Shown here: one piece after another, positions 34,143 through 44,948 of the stretch
Position numbering within the stretch: position 1 is the stretch's first letter
How the letters are laid out: every line of letters starts with the position of its first letter
Origin: Flagellimonas pelagia
Lineage (GTDB): Bacteria > Bacteroidota > Bacteroidia > Flavobacteriales > Flavobacteriaceae
Length of the DNA: 64,000 bases
Direction of reading: 5' to 3'
NCBI RefSeq assembly: GCF_003584135.1
Contig: NZ_QXFI01000009.1
Location: 69,501 to 133,500 of the forward strand
Program-made: the position numbers and the translations under genes
Notes under the pieces: model-generated
Database searches by the model: none
The model's input: only the letters and a program-made list of their open reading frames with translations
Told to the model about the DNA's origin: nothing

Positions 34143-36269
34143 ATGGGAAGAGATTTAAAATATACAAGGAATATAGGTATTGCAGCTCACATCGATGCTG
34201 GTAAAACAACTACTACTGAACGTATTCTTTTTTATACTGGTGTGAGTCACAAAATTGGTGAGGTGCACGATGGTGCGGCCACTATGGACTGGATGGAGCA
34301 AGAGCAGGAGCGTGGTATTACCATTACTTCTGCCGCTACTACCTGTACGTGGCAGTTTCCTTTGGAAAATGCACAGCCTACACCTGATACAAAGCCATAC
34401 CACTTTAATATTATCGACACTCCCGGACACGTGGACTTTACCGTTGAGGTAAACCGTTCTTTGCGTGTTTTGGATGGATTGGTGTTCTTGTTCAGTGCTG
34501 TTGATGGTGTTGAGCCACAATCCGAAACCAACTGGAGGTTGGCCGATAACTATAAAGTGCCACGTATCGGTTTCGTGAACAAAATGGACCGTCAAGGTTC
34601 CAACTTCTTGAACGTGTGTAAGCAGGTTCGTGAGATGTTGGGCTCCAATGCAGTGCCAATTGTGTTGCCGATAGGTGATGAGGCCGACTTTAAAGGTATC
34701 GTGGATTTGGCCAAAAACAGGGCTATCGTATGGCACGATGAGAACTTCGGTTCTACTTTCGATGTTGTGGATATTCCTGCTGAAATGGAGGCTGAAGTTA
34801 AAGAATACAGAGCCGCCTTGATCGAGGCTGTTGCTGAATATGATGAAAATCTGATGGAAAAATTCTTCGAAGATGAAGATTCCATCACTGAAGAAGAAGT
34901 GCATGCTGCATTGAGAGCTGCGGTTATGGATAGGGCGATCATCCCTATGATCTGTGGTTCTTCTTTCAAAAACAAGGGGGTTCAGTTCCTTTTGGATGCT
35001 GTTTGCCGTTACTTGCCTTCTCCTTTGGATAAAGATGCCATCATCGGTATCAATCCAGATACAGAAAAAGAAGAAAAAAGAAAACCAGATCCAAAAGAGC
35101 CTTTTGCCGCTCTTGCATTTAAGATTGCTACCGATCCATTTGTAGGTCGTTTGGCATTCTTCAGGGCATATTCAGGTCACTTGGATGCAGGTTCTTATAT
35201 CTTGAACAACCGTTCAGGAAACAAAGAGCGTATTTCCCGTATCTATCAAATGCACGCCAACAAGCAAAATGCTATTGAGTTCATCGAAGCTGGTGATATC
35301 GGTGCTGCTGTTGGGTTCAAGGATATCAAGACCGGGGATACCCTTTCTGATGAAAAACACCCAATTGTTTTGGAGAGTATGCAATTCCCTGATCCTGTGA
35401 TCGGTATTGCTGTGGAGCCCAAAACAAAGGCTGATGTTGATAAAATGGGTATGGCTTTGGCCAAATTGGCCGAAGAAGATCCAACCTTCCAGGTAAAAAC
35501 CGACGAGGCTTCTGGTCAGACCATCATTTCTGGTATGGGCGAGCTTCACTTGGATATCATCGTGGATCGTTTGAGGCGTGAGTTCAAGGTTGAGGTGAAC
35601 CAAGGTCAACCTCAGGTTGAGTACAAAGAAGCCCTTACAGCCAAGGCAAACCACAGGGAAGTTTACAAGAAACAGACCGGTGGTCGTGGTAAGTTCGCGG
35701 ATATCGTGTTCTCCATGGAGCCAGCCGAAGAAGGTAAAGTTGGATTGGAGTTTGTTAACGAGATCAAAGGAGGTAACATTCCTAAAGAATATGTTCCATC
35801 TGTAGAAAAAGGATTCAGGGAAGCCATGAAGAATGGTCCTTTGGCCGGATTTGAGATGGACAGTATGAAGGTTACCCTTTCCGATGGATCTTTCCACCCT
35901 GTGGATTCTGATTCCTTGTCCTTCGAATTGGCCGCGAAATTAGGTTACAAAGCTGCTGCCAGAGCTGCAAAAGCGGTGTTGATGGAGCCGATTATGAAGT
36001 TGGAGGTGCTTACACCAGAGGAAAACATGGGTGATATTGTAGGTGACTTGAACCGTAGAAGGGGACAAGTGAACAACATGGACGATAGGGCCGGTGCCAA
36101 AGTGATCAAAGCTGAAGTGCCACTTTCTGAAATGTTCGGATATGTAACCTCGTTGAGGACCTTGTCTTCAGGTAGGGCAACATCCACCATGGAATTTTCA
36201 CACTATGCCGAGACTCCTTCCAATATTGCAGAGGAGGTAATCAAGGCAGCTAAAGGAGTAACAGCGTAA
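34143..36269 (+). CDS. fusA: elongation factor G
   Basis: 708 residues with five EF-G domains. G1 is [15 protein letters not shown] near 14-28, the effector region [14 protein letters not shown] near 54, G3 [12 protein letters not shown] near 93, G4 NKMD near 147, and domain IV carries the translocation tip [12 protein letters not shown] near 515. EF-G drives translocation and, with RRF, ribosome recycling. Its gene follows rpsG by 8 nt. Unlike in many bacteria, no tuf follows; rpsJ comes next after 11 nt, as is usual in Bacteroidota. Confidence 0.98.
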   Translation: MGRDLKYTRNIGIAAHIDAGKTTTTERILFYTGVSHKIGEVHDGAATMDWMEQEQERGITITSAATTCTWQFPLENAQPTPDTKPYHFNIIDTPGHVDFTVEVNRSLRVLDGLVFLFSAVDGVEPQSETNWRLADNYKVPRIGFVNKMDRQGSNFLNVCKQVREMLGSNAVPIVLPIGDEADFKGIVDLAKNRAIVWHDENFGSTFDVVDIPAEMEAEVKEYRAALIEAVAEYDENLMEKFFEDEDSITEEEVHAALRAAVMDRAIIPMICGSSFKNKGVQFLLDAVCRYLPSPLDKDAIIGINPDTEKEEKRKPDPKEPFAALAFKIATDPFVGRLAFFRAYSGHLDAGSYILNNRSGNKERISRIYQMHANKQNAIEFIEAGDIGAAVGFKDIKTGDTLSDEKHPIVLESMQFPDPVIGIAVEPKTKADVDKMGMALAKLAEEDPTFQVKTDEASGQTIISGMGELHLDIIVDRLRREFKVEVNQGQPQVEYKEALTAKANHREVYKKQTGGRGKFADIVFSMEPAEEGKVGLEFVNEIKGGNIPKEYVPSVEKGFREAMKNGPLAGFEMDSMKVTLSDGSFHPVDSDSLSFELAAKLGYKAAARAAKAVLMEPIMKLEVLTPEENMGDIVGDLNRRRGQVNNMDDRAGAKVIKAEVPLSEMFGYVTSLRTLSSGRATSTMEFSHYAETPSNIAEEVIKAAKGVTA

Positions 36270-36280
36270 TTATCAGCAAG

Positions 36281-36586
36281 ATGAGTCAAAAAATTAGAAT
36301 TAAATTGAAGTCTTACGATCACAATTTGGTGGACAAATCTGCTGAGAAGATCGTGAAAACAGTGAAAACCACTGGTGCGGTGGTAACGGGACCTATTCCA
36401 TTGCCAACGAACAAAAAGATATTTACGGTTTTGCGTTCACCCCACGTGAACAAAAAATCTAGGGAGCAGTTCGAATTGAGCTCTTATAAGAGACTTTTGG
36501 ACATTTACAGCTCTTCATCAAAAACCATCGATGCCCTTATGAAGCTTGAGCTTCCTAGTGGTGTTGAGGTTGAGATCAAGGTCTGA
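36281..36586 (+). CDS. rpsJ: 30S ribosomal protein S10
   Basis: 101 residues, with the core [29 protein letters not shown] and [35 protein letters not shown] loop of S10/NusE. It is a 30S head protein and, as NusE, a component of antitermination complexes with NusB. It is joined to the str operon here, while the rest of the S10 operon begins after a structured 209-nt gap. A possible role of free S10 in antitermination at that gap is speculation. Confidence 0.98.
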   Translation: MSQKIRIKLKSYDHNLVDKSAEKIVKTVKTTGAVVTGPIPLPTNKKIFTVLRSPHVNKKSREQFELSSYKRLLDIYSSSSKTIDALMKLELPSGVEVEIKV

Positions 36587-36603
36587 TAATCAGTTGTAAG
36601 TGT

Positions 36604-36660
36604 TGAGTCTTAAGTTTTGATTGTTCAGAACTGTCAACTTAAAACTTATAACTAAAAAGT
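36604..36660 (+). repeat. AT-rich repeat-like segment in the rpsJ-rplC gap
   Basis: The segment contains TAAGTTTT and AAAACTTA as inverted arms and ends AACTTAAAACTTATAACTAAAAA. The same style (AACTAAAAACTA, AACTTAAAACTTAAAA) recurs at 47670-47765 and 60365-60415, so it looks like a degenerate dispersed intergenic element. Confidence 0.4.
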
Positions 36661-36666
36661 ACATGT

Positions 36667-36745
36667 CTCTGACGATGGTCAGGGAAAAACGGAGAAAGAA
36701 AAAAATCTGGGTCAGAGCAGAAAATTTTCTTGACCCAATTTTTTT
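36667..36745 (+). promoter_or_regulatory. candidate transcription attenuator before rplC
   Basis: Three alternative pairings can be read. CTCTGAC (36667-36673) can pair locally with GTCAGGG (36678-36684) or, perfectly, with GTCAGAG (36711-36717). The latter excludes the terminator-like stem GGGTCA (36709-36714)/TGACCC (36731-36736), which encloses the palindrome AGAAAATTTTCT and is followed by a T-rich tail (36739-36745). This anti-antiterminator, antiterminator and terminator set is the layout of a classic attenuator. A further stem TGCCAA-GAAA-TTGGCA (GNRA tetraloop, 36745-36760) follows. The nearby L4 gene (autoregulator of S10 operons elsewhere) is the natural effector, by inference only. 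Confidence 0.5.
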
Positions 36746-36795
36746 GCCAAGAAATTGGCACAATTAAAAAAGTAAACAATTAATAATTAATAAAT

Positions 36796-37419
36796 ATGTC
36801 TGGGTTAATAGGTAAAAAAATCGGCATGACCAGCATTTTTGACGAGAATGGAAAAAACGTTCCATGTACCGTTATAGAAGCTGGACCATGTGTGGTTACC
36901 CAAGTCAGAACCGAAGAGGTTGACGGGTACAAAGCCCTTCAGCTTGGTTTCGATGACAAGGCAGAAAAACGTGCTAACAAGGCCGAAACAGGTCACTTTA
37001 AAAAAGCAGGTACTTCTCCTAAAAAACAAGTCATTGAGTTCCAAGGATTTGAAGGTGAATACAAATTGGGAGATACTGTTGGTGTCGACATTTTCCTTGA
37101 AGGAGAGTTTGTTGACGTTGTAGGTACATCCAAAGGAAAAGGATTCCAAGGTGTTGTTAAACGCCATGGTTTTGGTGGTGTTGGACAATCCACCCACGGT
37201 CAGCACAACAGATTGAGGGCCCCTGGTTCCATTGGTGCCGCTTCTTATCCTGCCAAAGTTTTCAAAGGAATGAAAATGGCCGGTAGAATGGGTGGCGAGA
37301 GAGTGACCGTACAGAACTTAAGAGTATTGAAAGTGGTTCCGGAGAAAAACATCTTGGTTGTAAAAGGATGTGTGCCCGGTCACAAAAATTCATACGTAAC
37401 AATTCAAAGGTGGCAATAA
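36796..37419 (+). CDS. rplC: 50S ribosomal protein L3
   Basis: 207 residues, starting [17 protein letters not shown]. The extended loop [52 protein letters not shown] reaches the peptidyl-transferase centre; its Gln is the residue modified in other bacteria. L3 is one of the two proteins that start 50S assembly. It follows the candidate attenuator and its stop overlaps the rplD start as TAATG. Confidence 0.98.
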   Translation: MSGLIGKKIGMTSIFDENGKNVPCTVIEAGPCVVTQVRTEEVDGYKALQLGFDDKAEKRANKAETGHFKKAGTSPKKQVIEFQGFEGEYKLGDTVGVDIFLEGEFVDVVGTSKGKGFQGVVKRHGFGGVGQSTHGQHNRLRAPGSIGAASYPAKVFKGMKMAGRMGGERVTVQNLRVLKVVPEKNILVVKGCVPGHKNSYVTIQRWQ

Positions 37420-38048
37420 TGAAGGTAGCAGTATTAGATATCACAGGAAAAGAGACCGGAAGAAAGGTAGAGCTTTCTGACGATGTTTTCGCCATTGAGC
37501 CCAATGAGCATGCCATTTATTTGGATGTGAAACAATATTTGGCCCACCAAAGACAAGGTACCCACAAAGCCAAGGAAAGAGGTGAGATCGCTGGTAGTAC
37601 CAGAAAGATCAAAAAACAAAAAGGTACCGGTACCGCAAGGGCAGGTAGCATTAAGTCTCCTGTTTTTAGAGGTGGTGGTAGGATCTTTGGTCCAAGACCT
37701 AAGGATTATTCCCAAAAGTTGAACAAGAACCTTAAGCGATTGGCTAGAAAATCTGCCTTGACCCTTAAGTCAAAAGAGAACGCTTTGGTCGTTGTGGAGG
37801 ATTTCAATTTTGAAGCACCAAAGACCAAGGATTTCGTTAGTTTCTTGACTTCATTGGGATTAGAAAATAAAAAGTCCCTTATTGTGTTGGGCGATACAAA
37901 TAATAACGTATATTTGTCGTCGCGTAATTTGGAGCGTTCCGAAGTTGTAACCGGTTCAGAATTAAACACTTACAGAATTGTTCATGCGAACAGCGTAGTG
38001 CTTACTGAAAGTGCTTTGGAAGGAATTGAATCGAACCTAAAGAAATAA
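37419..38048 (+). CDS. rplD: 50S ribosomal protein L4
   Basis: 209 residues from [19 protein letters not shown] at 37419, one base overlapping the rplC stop. The conserved loop [43 protein letters not shown] protrudes toward the exit tunnel. L4 binds domain I of 23S rRNA and, in gamma-proteobacteria, controls its own operon by attenuation and translation; a comparable role here would fit the structure upstream of rplC. Confidence 0.98.
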   Translation: MKVAVLDITGKETGRKVELSDDVFAIEPNEHAIYLDVKQYLAHQRQGTHKAKERGEIAGSTRKIKKQKGTGTARAGSIKSPVFRGGGRIFGPRPKDYSQKLNKNLKRLARKSALTLKSKENALVVVEDFNFEAPKTKDFVSFLTSLGLENKKSLIVLGDTNNNVYLSSRNLERSEVVTGSELNTYRIVHANSVVLTESALEGIESNLKK

Positions 38049-38055
38049 GAATATC

Positions 38056-38346
38056 ATGAGTGTGTTGATAAAACCGATAATTACGGAGAAAATGACCGCT
38101 GACAGCGAGCTTTTCAATCGCTATGGTTTCTATGTTGACCCAAAGGCCAACAAGTTGGAAATCAAGGAAGCGGTAGAGGCCACTTATGGTGTTTCTGTGG
38201 AAAAGGTAAGAACCATGAACTATGGTCCAACGCGTAAGAGTCGCTATACAAAAACCGGAATCCAACACGGAAAGACGAACGCTATGAAAAAAGCGATCGT
38301 TGATGTTGCCGAAGGTGATATTATTGATTTTTACAATAATCTATAA
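38056..38346 (+). CDS. rplW: 50S ribosomal protein L23
   Basis: 96 residues. The opening VLIKPIITEKMT and YGFYVDPKANKLEIKEAVEATYGVSVEKVRTMNY are diagnostic. L23 lies at the tunnel exit and docks trigger factor, SRP and the translocon. Gap to rplD is 7 nt. Confidence 0.98.
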   Translation: MSVLIKPIITEKMTADSELFNRYGFYVDPKANKLEIKEAVEATYGVSVEKVRTMNYGPTRKSRYTKTGIQHGKTNAMKKAIVDVAEGDIIDFYNNL

Positions 38347-38355
38347 AGACAAGAG

Positions 38356-39180
38356 ATGTCAGTTAGAAAATTAAAACCGATAACCCCTGGTCAGCGTTTT
38401 AGAGTAGTAAACGGATTTGACGCGATTACTACTGATAAGCCGGAGAAAAGCTTGCTTGCTCCGTTAAAAAAGTCAGGTGGTAGGAACAGTCAAGGTAAAA
38501 TGACCATGCGCCACAGAGGTGGTGGTCATAAAAGAAGATATCGTATCATCGATTTCAAAAGGGACAAACAAGGAGTGGATGCCACTGTGCAATCTATCCA
38601 GTATGATCCCAATAGAACTGCATTTATCGCCTTGGTAGAGTACGCAGATGGTGAAAAAAGATATGTGATCGCACAAAATGGAATGCAGGTAGGACAGGCT
38701 ATCCAATCCGGTACCGGTTCTGCCCCTGAGATTGGAAATGCACTTCCTTTGGGTGAGATTCCTTTGGGTACCATCATTTCCTGTATTGAATTGAGACCTG
38801 GACAAGGTGCCGTTATGGCCCGTAGTGCAGGTACGTTCGCACAGTTGATGGCGAAGGACGGTAAGTTTGTGACCATCAAATTGCCATCTGGTGAAACCCG
38901 TATGGTGTTGGCCACATGTTTGGCAACCGTAGGAGCTGTTTCCAACTCTGACCACCAATTGTTGGTATCTGGTAAAGCAGGTAGAAGCAGATGGTTGGGT
39001 AGAAGACCAAGAACTAGGCCAGTGGCCATGAACCCTGTGGATCACCCAATGGGTGGTGGTGAAGGAAGGGCTTCCGGAGGTCACCCAAGATCTAGAAACG
39101 GTATTCCTGCCAAAGGTTTCAGGACCCGATCCAAGACCAAGGACACCAATAGGTACATCGTAGAACGTAGAAAGAAATAA
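38356..39180 (+). CDS. rplB: 50S ribosomal protein L2
   Basis: 274 residues with RNA-binding [25 protein letters not shown], and the C-terminal loop [18 protein letters not shown] carrying the conserved His next to the peptidyl-transferase centre. L2 is needed for subunit association and peptide bond formation. Spacing to neighbours is 9 and 12 nt. Confidence 0.98.
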   Translation: MSVRKLKPITPGQRFRVVNGFDAITTDKPEKSLLAPLKKSGGRNSQGKMTMRHRGGGHKRRYRIIDFKRDKQGVDATVQSIQYDPNRTAFIALVEYADGEKRYVIAQNGMQVGQAIQSGTGSAPEIGNALPLGEIPLGTIISCIELRPGQGAVMARSAGTFAQLMAKDGKFVTIKLPSGETRMVLATCLATVGAVSNSDHQLLVSGKAGRSRWLGRRPRTRPVAMNPVDHPMGGGEGRASGGHPRSRNGIPAKGFRTRSKTKDTNRYIVERRKK

Positions 39181-39192
39181 AAGAAAAAGTAA

Positions 39193-39471
39193 ATGGCACG
39201 TTCGTTAAAAAAAGGACCATTCGTTCATAATAGTCTGGAGAAAAAAGTCCAGACCAATATAGAGACAGGTAAGAAAACAGTTATCAAAACGTGGTCAAGA
39301 GCCTCTATGATAACCCCAGATTTTGTGGGACAGACCATCGCAGTACACAACGGGAAGCAATTTGTGCCCGTGTATGTAACCGAGAACATGGTAGGTCACA
39401 AACTTGGAGAATTTTCACCAACACGATCTTTTAGGGGTCATGCTGGAGCTAAAAACAAAGGTAAAAAGTAA
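39193..39471 (+). CDS. rpsS: 30S ribosomal protein S19
   Basis: 92 residues; starts [19 protein letters not shown] and has [47 protein letters not shown]. It binds the 30S head near the A-site finger. Canonical length, basic C-terminus. Confidence 0.98.
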   Translation: MARSLKKGPFVHNSLEKKVQTNIETGKKTVIKTWSRASMITPDFVGQTIAVHNGKQFVPVYVTENMVGHKLGEFSPTRSFRGHAGAKNKGKK

Positions 39472-39478
39472 GTAAGCA

Positions 39479-39886
39479 ATGGGAGTTCGTAAAAGACAAA
39501 TGGCCGAAAGGTTAAAGGAAGAGAAAAAGCAACTTGCTATCGCAAAGCTTAACAATTGCCCAACATCTCCAAGAAAGATGCGTTTAGTGGCAGATTTGGT
39601 AAGGGGAAAACAAATTGAGATGGCTTTGGCCATCCTAAGGTTCAACCCTAAGGAAGCATCCAGAAAATTGGAAAAACTTTTGCTATCCGCCATCGCCAAT
39701 TGGGAAGCTAAAAATGAGGATGCCAGTATCGAGGATGCCGATCTTTACATCAAGGAAATCCGTGTAGACGGTGGGACCATGTTGAAGAGATTGAGACCAG
39801 CTCCACAAGGTAGGGCCCACAGAATCAGAAAACGTTCCAATCATGTGACCATGATCTTGGAGTCCAATAACAACGTTCAAAGCTAG
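39479..39886 (+). CDS. rplV: 50S ribosomal protein L22
   Basis: 135 residues. [30 protein letters not shown] and the beta-hairpin [27 protein letters not shown] are clear; the hairpin lines the exit tunnel and is a macrolide-resistance site. The N-terminal stretch [20 protein letters not shown] is slightly longer than in E. coli. Gap to rpsS is 7 nt. Confidence 0.98.
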   Translation: MGVRKRQMAERLKEEKKQLAIAKLNNCPTSPRKMRLVADLVRGKQIEMALAILRFNPKEASRKLEKLLLSAIANWEAKNEDASIEDADLYIKEIRVDGGTMLKRLRPAPQGRAHRIRKRSNHVTMILESNNNVQS

Positions 39887-39895
39887 AAGAAGAAT

Positions 39896-40615
39896 ATGGG
39901 ACAAAAGACCAATCCAATAGGAAATCGCTTAGGAATTATCAGAGGATGGGAATCCAACTGGTACGGAGGAAACGATTACGGCGATAAGCTGGCTGAAGAC
40001 GATAAGATCAGAAAATATGTCCATGCCCGTTTGGCCAAGGCCAGCGTGTCAAGGGTCATTATAGAGAGAACCTTGAAATTGATCACCATCACCATTACCA
40101 CGGCTCGTCCTGGTATCATCATCGGTAAAGGTGGACAAGAGGTAGATAAACTTAAGGAAGAGCTTAAGAAAATCACCAACAAAGAGGTTCAGATCAATAT
40201 TCACGAAATCAAGAGACCTGAATTGGATGCCAATTTGGTAGCTGCCAGTATCGCAAGACAGATCGAGAGCAGGATTTCATACAGAAGGGCCATCAAAATG
40301 GCTATTGCAGCTGCAATGCGTATGAATGCCGAAGGAATCAAGGTTCAGATTTCAGGACGTTTGAACGGTGCTGAGATGGCACGTTCAGAATCTTACAAAG
40401 AAGGAAGGATTCCATTGTCTACTTTCCGTGCCGATGTGGATTATGCCTTGCACGAAGCCCACACTACCTATGGTAGATTGGGTGTGAAGGTTTGGATCAT
40501 GAAGGGTGAAGTTTATGGAAAAAGAGAACTTTCCCCGTTGGTAGGATTGAGCAAGAGTCAACCAGGAAAAGGCGGTAAACAAGATGGTGGTAAAAAACCA
40601 CGCCGTAGAAAGTAA
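39896..40615 (+). CDS. rpsC: 30S ribosomal protein S3
   Basis: 239 residues. Start [27 protein letters not shown] type II domain with [22 protein letters not shown]-terminal domain with [35 protein letters not shown]. The tail is Lys/Gly-rich. S3 is part of the mRNA entry helicase at the 30S neck. Spacing to rplV is 9 nt. Confidence 0.98.
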   Translation: MGQKTNPIGNRLGIIRGWESNWYGGNDYGDKLAEDDKIRKYVHARLAKASVSRVIIERTLKLITITITTARPGIIIGKGGQEVDKLKEELKKITNKEVQINIHEIKRPELDANLVAASIARQIESRISYRRAIKMAIAAAMRMNAEGIKVQISGRLNGAEMARSESYKEGRIPLSTFRADVDYALHEAHTTYGRLGVKVWIMKGEVYGKRELSPLVGLSKSQPGKGGKQDGGKKPRRRK

Positions 40616-40634
40616 TAAGATAAAGTAAGGTAAG

Positions 40635-41054
40635 ATGTTACAGCCAAAAAGAACAAAGTTTCGTAAGGCCCAGAAAGGGCGTATGAAGGGAATCTCGCAA
40701 AGAGGACACCAGCTTTCCAATGGAATGTTCGGTATCAAGTCCTTGGACTCCCACTTCATCACCGCCCGTCAAATTGAGGCTGCGCGTATTGCTGCGACAA
40801 GGTACATGAAGAGACAAGGTCAATTGTGGATCAAGATATTCCCGGACAAGCCCATCACCAAAAAACCTCTTGAGGTTCGTATGGGTAAAGGTAAGGGTGC
40901 TCCAGAATATTGGGTAGCTATTGTGAAACCTGGAAGGATCATGTTCGAGGTGGCCGGGGTTCCCCTGGATGTTGCCAAGGAAGCCCTAAGGCTTGCGGCA
41001 CAAAAGTTGCCCGTGAAGACCAAATTTGTGGTAGCTAGGGATTATTCCGCTTAA
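40635..41054 (+). CDS. rplP: 50S ribosomal protein L16
   Basis: 139 residues: [20 protein letters not shown] at the start and [38 protein letters not shown], the conserved centre that contacts A-site tRNA. Normal length, 19 nt on either side. Confidence 0.98.
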   Translation: MLQPKRTKFRKAQKGRMKGISQRGHQLSNGMFGIKSLDSHFITARQIEAARIAATRYMKRQGQLWIKIFPDKPITKKPLEVRMGKGKGAPEYWVAIVKPGRIMFEVAGVPLDVAKEALRLAAQKLPVKTKFVVARDYSA

Positions 41055-41073
41055 TTTTTAATTGAGAAGAAAG

Positions 41074-41265
41074 ATGAGACAATCAGAAATAAAAGAACTT
41101 TCAATTGAAGAGCTAAAGGAAAAGTTGGCCGAGTTGAAGAAACAACATGCCGATCTTAAAATGGCTCACGCCGTTACTCCTTTGGAAAATCCTTTACAGA
41201 TCAGAAAGACCAGAAGGACGGTGGCAAGACTTGCAACTGAATTAACTAAAAGGGAATTACAATAA
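41074..41265 (+). CDS. rpmC: 50S ribosomal protein L29
   Basis: 63 residues from the ATG at 41074 ([24 protein letters not shown]); an in-frame TTG four codons earlier is unlikely. Two helices, with the conserved [22 protein letters not shown]. It sits beside L23 at the tunnel exit. Confidence 0.97.
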   Translation: MRQSEIKELSIEELKEKLAELKKQHADLKMAHAVTPLENPLQIRKTRRTVARLATELTKRELQ

Positions 41266-41278
41266 TTGGTTCTGCCTT

Positions 41279-41536
41279 ATGGAAAACAGAAATTTAAGAA
41301 AAGAAAGAATAGGCGTTGTTACCAGCAACAAAATGGAGAAATCAATTGTGGTTTCTGAGGTAAAACGAGTTAAGCACCCTATGTACGGTAAATTCGTTTT
41401 GAAGACCAAGAAGTATGTAGCCCACGATGAGAAGAACGATTGCAACGAAGGTGACACCGTTAAAATAATGGAAACCAGACCTATGAGCAAGACAAAATGC
41501 TGGAGGTTGGTAGAAATCCTAGAAAGAGCTAAATAA
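41279..41536 (+). CDS. rpsQ: 30S ribosomal protein S17
   Basis: 85 residues with [36 protein letters not shown] and [26 protein letters not shown], an OB-fold protein binding the 16S 5' domain. Only 2 nt precede rplN. Confidence 0.98.
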   Translation: MENRNLRKERIGVVTSNKMEKSIVVSEVKRVKHPMYGKFVLKTKKYVAHDEKNDCNEGDTVKIMETRPMSKTKCWRLVEILERAK

Positions 41537-41538
41537 TT

Positions 41539-41907
41539 ATGGTACAGCAAGAATCAAGATTAAAGGTTGCGGACAATACCGGTGCAAAAGAAGTTTTGAC
41601 CATCCGCGTACTGGGAGGTACAAAGAGAAGATATGCTTCCCTAGGTGACAAGATTGTTGTATCCGTTAAGGAGGCAACTCCAAACGGTACCGTTAAAAAA
41701 GGTTCTGTGTCCACAGCTGTTGTGGTTAGGACGAAAAAGGAAGTAAGGAGACCTGATGGTTCTTACATCCGTTTCGACGACAACGCCTGTGTATTGTTGA
41801 ACGCTGCTGGTGAGATGAGGGGTACCCGTGTATTCGGACCTGTTGCAAGGGAGTTGAGGGACAGGCAGTTCATGAAGATTGTTTCATTGGCGCCAGAAGT
41901 GCTATAA
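41539..41907 (+). CDS. rplN: 50S ribosomal protein L14
   Basis: 122 residues. [27 protein letters not shown] and the C-terminal [28 protein letters not shown] are canonical. L14 forms part of the intersubunit bridge and is where silencing factor RsfS docks. Confidence 0.98.
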   Translation: MVQQESRLKVADNTGAKEVLTIRVLGGTKRRYASLGDKIVVSVKEATPNGTVKKGSVSTAVVVRTKKEVRRPDGSYIRFDDNACVLLNAAGEMRGTRVFGPVARELRDRQFMKIVSLAPEVL

Positions 41908-41923
41908 AAGAATTATCAGAGAG

Positions 41924-42235
41924 ATGAAGTTGAAAATCAAAACAGGGGATACGGTCAAGGTCATTGCGGGAGACCACAAGGGCAGTGAAGGTAAAGTACT
42001 TCAGGTAGACCGTGAAAAGAACAAAGCTATCGTGGAAGGCATCAACGTGGTGTCCAAACACGAAAAGCCAAGTGCTAAGAACCCTCAAGGAGGCATAATC
42101 AAAAAGGAAGCACCTATCCAAATCTCCAACCTAGCATTGATCGATCCAAGATCTGGAGAGGCTACCCGCGTGGGTTACGAAGTTAGGGATGGTAAGAAAG
42201 TAAGGGTTTCCAAAAAATCCAATGAAGTAATTTAG
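41924..42235 (+). CDS. rplX: 50S ribosomal protein L24
   Basis: 103 residues from [20 protein letters not shown], the KOW motif at the N-terminus. The ATG at 41924 starts 16 nt after rplN ends; upstream in-frame codons lie inside rplN. Early-assembly 50S protein near the tunnel exit. Confidence 0.97.
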   Translation: MKLKIKTGDTVKVIAGDHKGSEGKVLQVDREKNKAIVEGINVVSKHEKPSAKNPQGGIIKKEAPIQISNLALIDPRSGEATRVGYEVRDGKKVRVSKKSNEVI

Positions 42236-42237
42236 TC

Positions 42238-42789
42238 ATGAGCTACATTCCAAGATTAAAACAAGAATATAAGGAGCGTGTGATCAAGGCTCTTACCGAT
42301 GAGTTTGGGTACCAGAATGTAATGCAGGTTCCAAAATTGCAAAAGATCGTAGTAAGCCGTGGGGTCGGTGCAGCCGTATCCGACAAGAAGCTTATCGACC
42401 ATGCCGTGGATGAGTTGACCATGATCACAGGTCAGAAAGCGGTGGCCACCCTTTCCAAAAAGGACGTTGCTACGTTCAAATTGAGAAAAGGTATGCCCAT
42501 CGGTGCCAAAGTAACCTTGAGAGGTGAGCGCATGTACGAATTTTTGGATCGATTGATTACCTCCGCCCTTCCAAGGGTGCGTGATTTCCAAGGGGTTAAA
42601 GCTACCGGTTTTGATGGTAGGGGTAACTATAACTTGGGTATCACCGAGCAGATCATCTTTCCAGAGATCAATATAGACAGGATCAACAGGATCAACGGTA
42701 TGGACATTACCTTTGTTACTTCTGCTGATACTGATAAAGAAGCAAAATCATTGTTAACCGAACTGGGAATACCCTTTAAAAAGAACTAG
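42238..42789 (+). CDS. rplE: 50S ribosomal protein L5
   Basis: 183 residues: [42 protein letters not shown] and [26 protein letters not shown]. It binds 5S rRNA with L18 and contacts P-site tRNA. Gap to rplX 2 nt, to rpsN 1 nt. Confidence 0.98.
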   Translation: MSYIPRLKQEYKERVIKALTDEFGYQNVMQVPKLQKIVVSRGVGAAVSDKKLIDHAVDELTMITGQKAVATLSKKDVATFKLRKGMPIGAKVTLRGERMYEFLDRLITSALPRVRDFQGVKATGFDGRGNYNLGITEQIIFPEINIDRINRINGMDITFVTSADTDKEAKSLLTELGIPFKKN

Positions 42790-42790
42790 T

Positions 42791-43060
42791 ATGGCCAAGG
42801 AATCAATGAAAGCCCGTGAGAGAAAAAGGGCGAAAATGGTTGCAAAATATGCCGAGAAAAGAAAAGCCTTAAAAGAGGCTGGCGATTATGAAGCCCTTCA
42901 AAAGCTTCCGAAGAACGCATCTCCGGTACGTATGCGTAACCGTTGCAAATTGACCGGAAGACCAAGAGGTTACATGAGAACCTTCGGTATATCCAGGGTT
43001 ACTTTCAGGGAAATGGCCAACCAAGGCCTTATCCCAGGAGTTAAAAAGGCAAGTTGGTAA
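42791..43060 (+). CDS. rpsN: 30S ribosomal protein S14 (zinc-free form)
   Basis: 89 residues, the longer C-minus type: no CxxC pairs, only one Cys in [22 protein letters not shown]. It begins 1 nt after rplE. S14 is a late-assembling protein of the 30S head. Confidence 0.98.
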   Translation: MAKESMKARERKRAKMVAKYAEKRKALKEAGDYEALQKLPKNASPVRMRNRCKLTGRPRGYMRTFGISRVTFREMANQGLIPGVKKASW

Positions 43061-43078
43061 TTTAGATAAAGAAAAGAA

Positions 43079-43477
43079 ATGCTTACAGATCCAATTTCAG
43101 ATTATTTGACCAGGATTAGAAATGCCAGCAAGGCAGGTCATAGGGTAGTGGATATCCCCGCTTCCAATCTAAAGAAACAGATTACCAAAATATTGTTCGA
43201 CCAAGGATATATTTTGAGCTATAAATTCGAGGAAGACGAAGTACAGGGCAATATCAAGATTGCCTTGAAGTACGATAAGTTTACTAAAGAGCCCATCATC
43301 AAAAAATTGCAAAGGGTAAGTAAGCCCGGTTTGCGTAAGTATTCAGGTTCTGATGAGCTACCAAGGGTATTGAATGGTTTGGGTATCGCTATTGTGTCCA
43401 CTTCACATGGAGTGATGACCAGCAAGCAGGCCAAGCAAGAGAATGTGGGTGGCGAAGTATTGTGCTACGTATATTAA
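43079..43477 (+). CDS. rpsH: 30S ribosomal protein S8
   Basis: 132 residues with DPISDYLTRIRNASKAGHRVVDIPASNLK and the C-terminal LPRVLNGLGIAIVSTSHGVMTSKQAKQENVGGEVLCYVY, which binds 16S helix 21. In E. coli S8 represses the spc operon at the rplE start; no matching structure was seen here by eye. Confidence 0.98.
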   Translation: MLTDPISDYLTRIRNASKAGHRVVDIPASNLKKQITKILFDQGYILSYKFEEDEVQGNIKIALKYDKFTKEPIIKKLQRVSKPGLRKYSGSDELPRVLNGLGIAIVSTSHGVMTSKQAKQENVGGEVLCYVY

Positions 43478-43496
43478 TAGAGAAAAGAGTAGAAAA

Positions 43497-44039
43497 ATGT
43501 CAAGAATAGGTAACAGTCCAATTGCAATTCCTGATGGTGTGACCGTTGAAGTGAAAGATTCAGTGGTTACCATTAAAGGTAAGTTGGGAGAGCTTTCACA
43601 AGAATTTTCAGAAGTAGAGGTGAAGGTAGAGGATGGCAGTATTTCAGTGGAAAGACCTTCCGATGCCAAAGAGCATAGAGCTAAACACGGTTTGTACCGT
43701 GCCCTATTGGCCAATATGGTAAAAGGGGTATCGCAAGGATGGTCCAAGGAATTGGAATTGGTGGGTGTTGGATACAGAGCCAGCAACCAAGGACAAAAGT
43801 TGGATTTGGCCCTGGGCTTCTCCCACAACATCATCCTGGACATCGCTCCAGAGGTGAAGGTTGAGACCGTTTCCGAAAAAGGGAAGAACCCTATTGTTAA
43901 ACTAACATCTCACGACAAGCAATTGGTAGGCCAGGTTGCCGCCAAGATCAGATCTTTCCGTAAGCCAGAGCCTTACAAAGGAAAAGGTATCAAGTTTGTT
44001 GGTGAGCAACTAAGAAGAAAAGCAGGTAAATCAGCTTAA
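43497..44039 (+). CDS. rplF: 50S ribosomal protein L6
   Basis: 180 residues from [21 protein letters not shown], with the second domain signature [14 protein letters not shown] and [39 protein letters not shown]. The start at 43497 follows rpsH by 19 nt; an upstream in-frame ATG lies inside rpsH. L6 lies near the factor-binding site. Confidence 0.97.
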   Translation: MSRIGNSPIAIPDGVTVEVKDSVVTIKGKLGELSQEFSEVEVKVEDGSISVERPSDAKEHRAKHGLYRALLANMVKGVSQGWSKELELVGVGYRASNQGQKLDLALGFSHNIILDIAPEVKVETVSEKGKNPIVKLTSHDKQLVGQVAAKIRSFRKPEPYKGKGIKFVGEQLRRKAGKSA

Positions 44040-44050
44040 TAATTAAGACT

Positions 44051-44404
44051 ATGGGATTATCTAAGACTGAAAGAAAATTTCGCATCCGAAGAAGAATCAG
44101 AAAAGTATCCTTCGGAACTGAAGCAAGACCAAGATTGTCTGTGTTCAGGAGCAATAAGGAAATATATGCCCAGTTGATCGACGACAACAAAGGTGTAACT
44201 TTGGCATCTGCCTCATCCAGAGATAAGGAAATCGACGCCAAAGGAACCAAGAGTGAAGTCGCTACAAGCGTGGGTAAGGCCATAGCGGAAAAGGCCCTTA
44301 AGCTAGGTATAGAGGCCGTGGCTTTTGATAGGGGAGGAAACCTATATCACGGAAGAGTAAAATCATTGGCTGAAGGAGCTAGGGAAGCAGGACTAAAATT
44401 CTAA
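44051..44404 (+). CDS. rplR: 50S ribosomal protein L18
   Basis: 117 residues: [44 protein letters not shown] and the end [27 protein letters not shown]. Binds 5S rRNA with L5. Confidence 0.98.
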   Translation: MGLSKTERKFRIRRRIRKVSFGTEARPRLSVFRSNKEIYAQLIDDNKGVTLASASSRDKEIDAKGTKSEVATSVGKAIAEKALKLGIEAVAFDRGGNLYHGRVKSLAEGAREAGLKF

Positions 44405-44411
44405 GAAAACT

Positions 44412-44936
44412 ATGTACCAGAATTACAAGAACGTAGAGACAGTTAAGCCAGGTGGACTGGAGTTGAAAGACCGTTTGGTTGGAGTACAAAGGGTTACCAA
44501 GGTAACCAAGGGGGGTAGAGCCTTTGGTTTTTCAGCGATTGTCGTTGTAGGTGATGAGAACGGAGTTGTTGGACATGGTTTGGGAAAATCCAAAGAAGTT
44601 GCCACAGCTATTGCAAAAGCCATTGAGGATGCCAAGAAAAACTTGGTCCGTATTCCTTTGAACAAAGGAACCCTTCCCCATGAGCAAAAAGGTAAGTTCG
44701 GTGGTGCCAGGGTATATATCCAACCAGCATCACATGGTACCGGAGTAATTGCAGGTGGAGCCGTAAGGGCGGTATTGGAAGCCGTTGGTGTACACGACGT
44801 ATTGTCCAAGTCACAAGGTTCATCTAACCCTCACAACGTGGTAAAAGCTACTTTCGATGCCTTGTTGCAGTTGAGAAGCGCCGATACCGTTGCCAAGCAA
44901 AGGGGAGTTTCTTTGGAAAAAGTCTTTAAAGGATAA
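44412..44936 (+). CDS. rpsE: 30S ribosomal protein S5
   Basis: 174 residues. [46 protein letters not shown] is the double-stranded-RNA-binding domain with the spectinomycin-site loop; the C-terminal half has [39 protein letters not shown]. Member of the mRNA entry helicase and of the accuracy pair S4/S5. Confidence 0.98.
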   Translation: MYQNYKNVETVKPGGLELKDRLVGVQRVTKVTKGGRAFGFSAIVVVGDENGVVGHGLGKSKEVATAIAKAIEDAKKNLVRIPLNKGTLPHEQKGKFGGARVYIQPASHGTGVIAGGAVRAVLEAVGVHDVLSKSQGSSNPHNVVKATFDALLQLRSADTVAKQRGVSLEKVFKG

Positions 44937-44948
44937 ATCGAGGATATT

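Noticed and set aside
38473..39084. Long antisense frames inside ribosomal genes (also within rpoA, rplQ and fusA)
   Set aside because: They mirror strongly biased codons of the real genes and have low-complexity His/Ser/Leu content.
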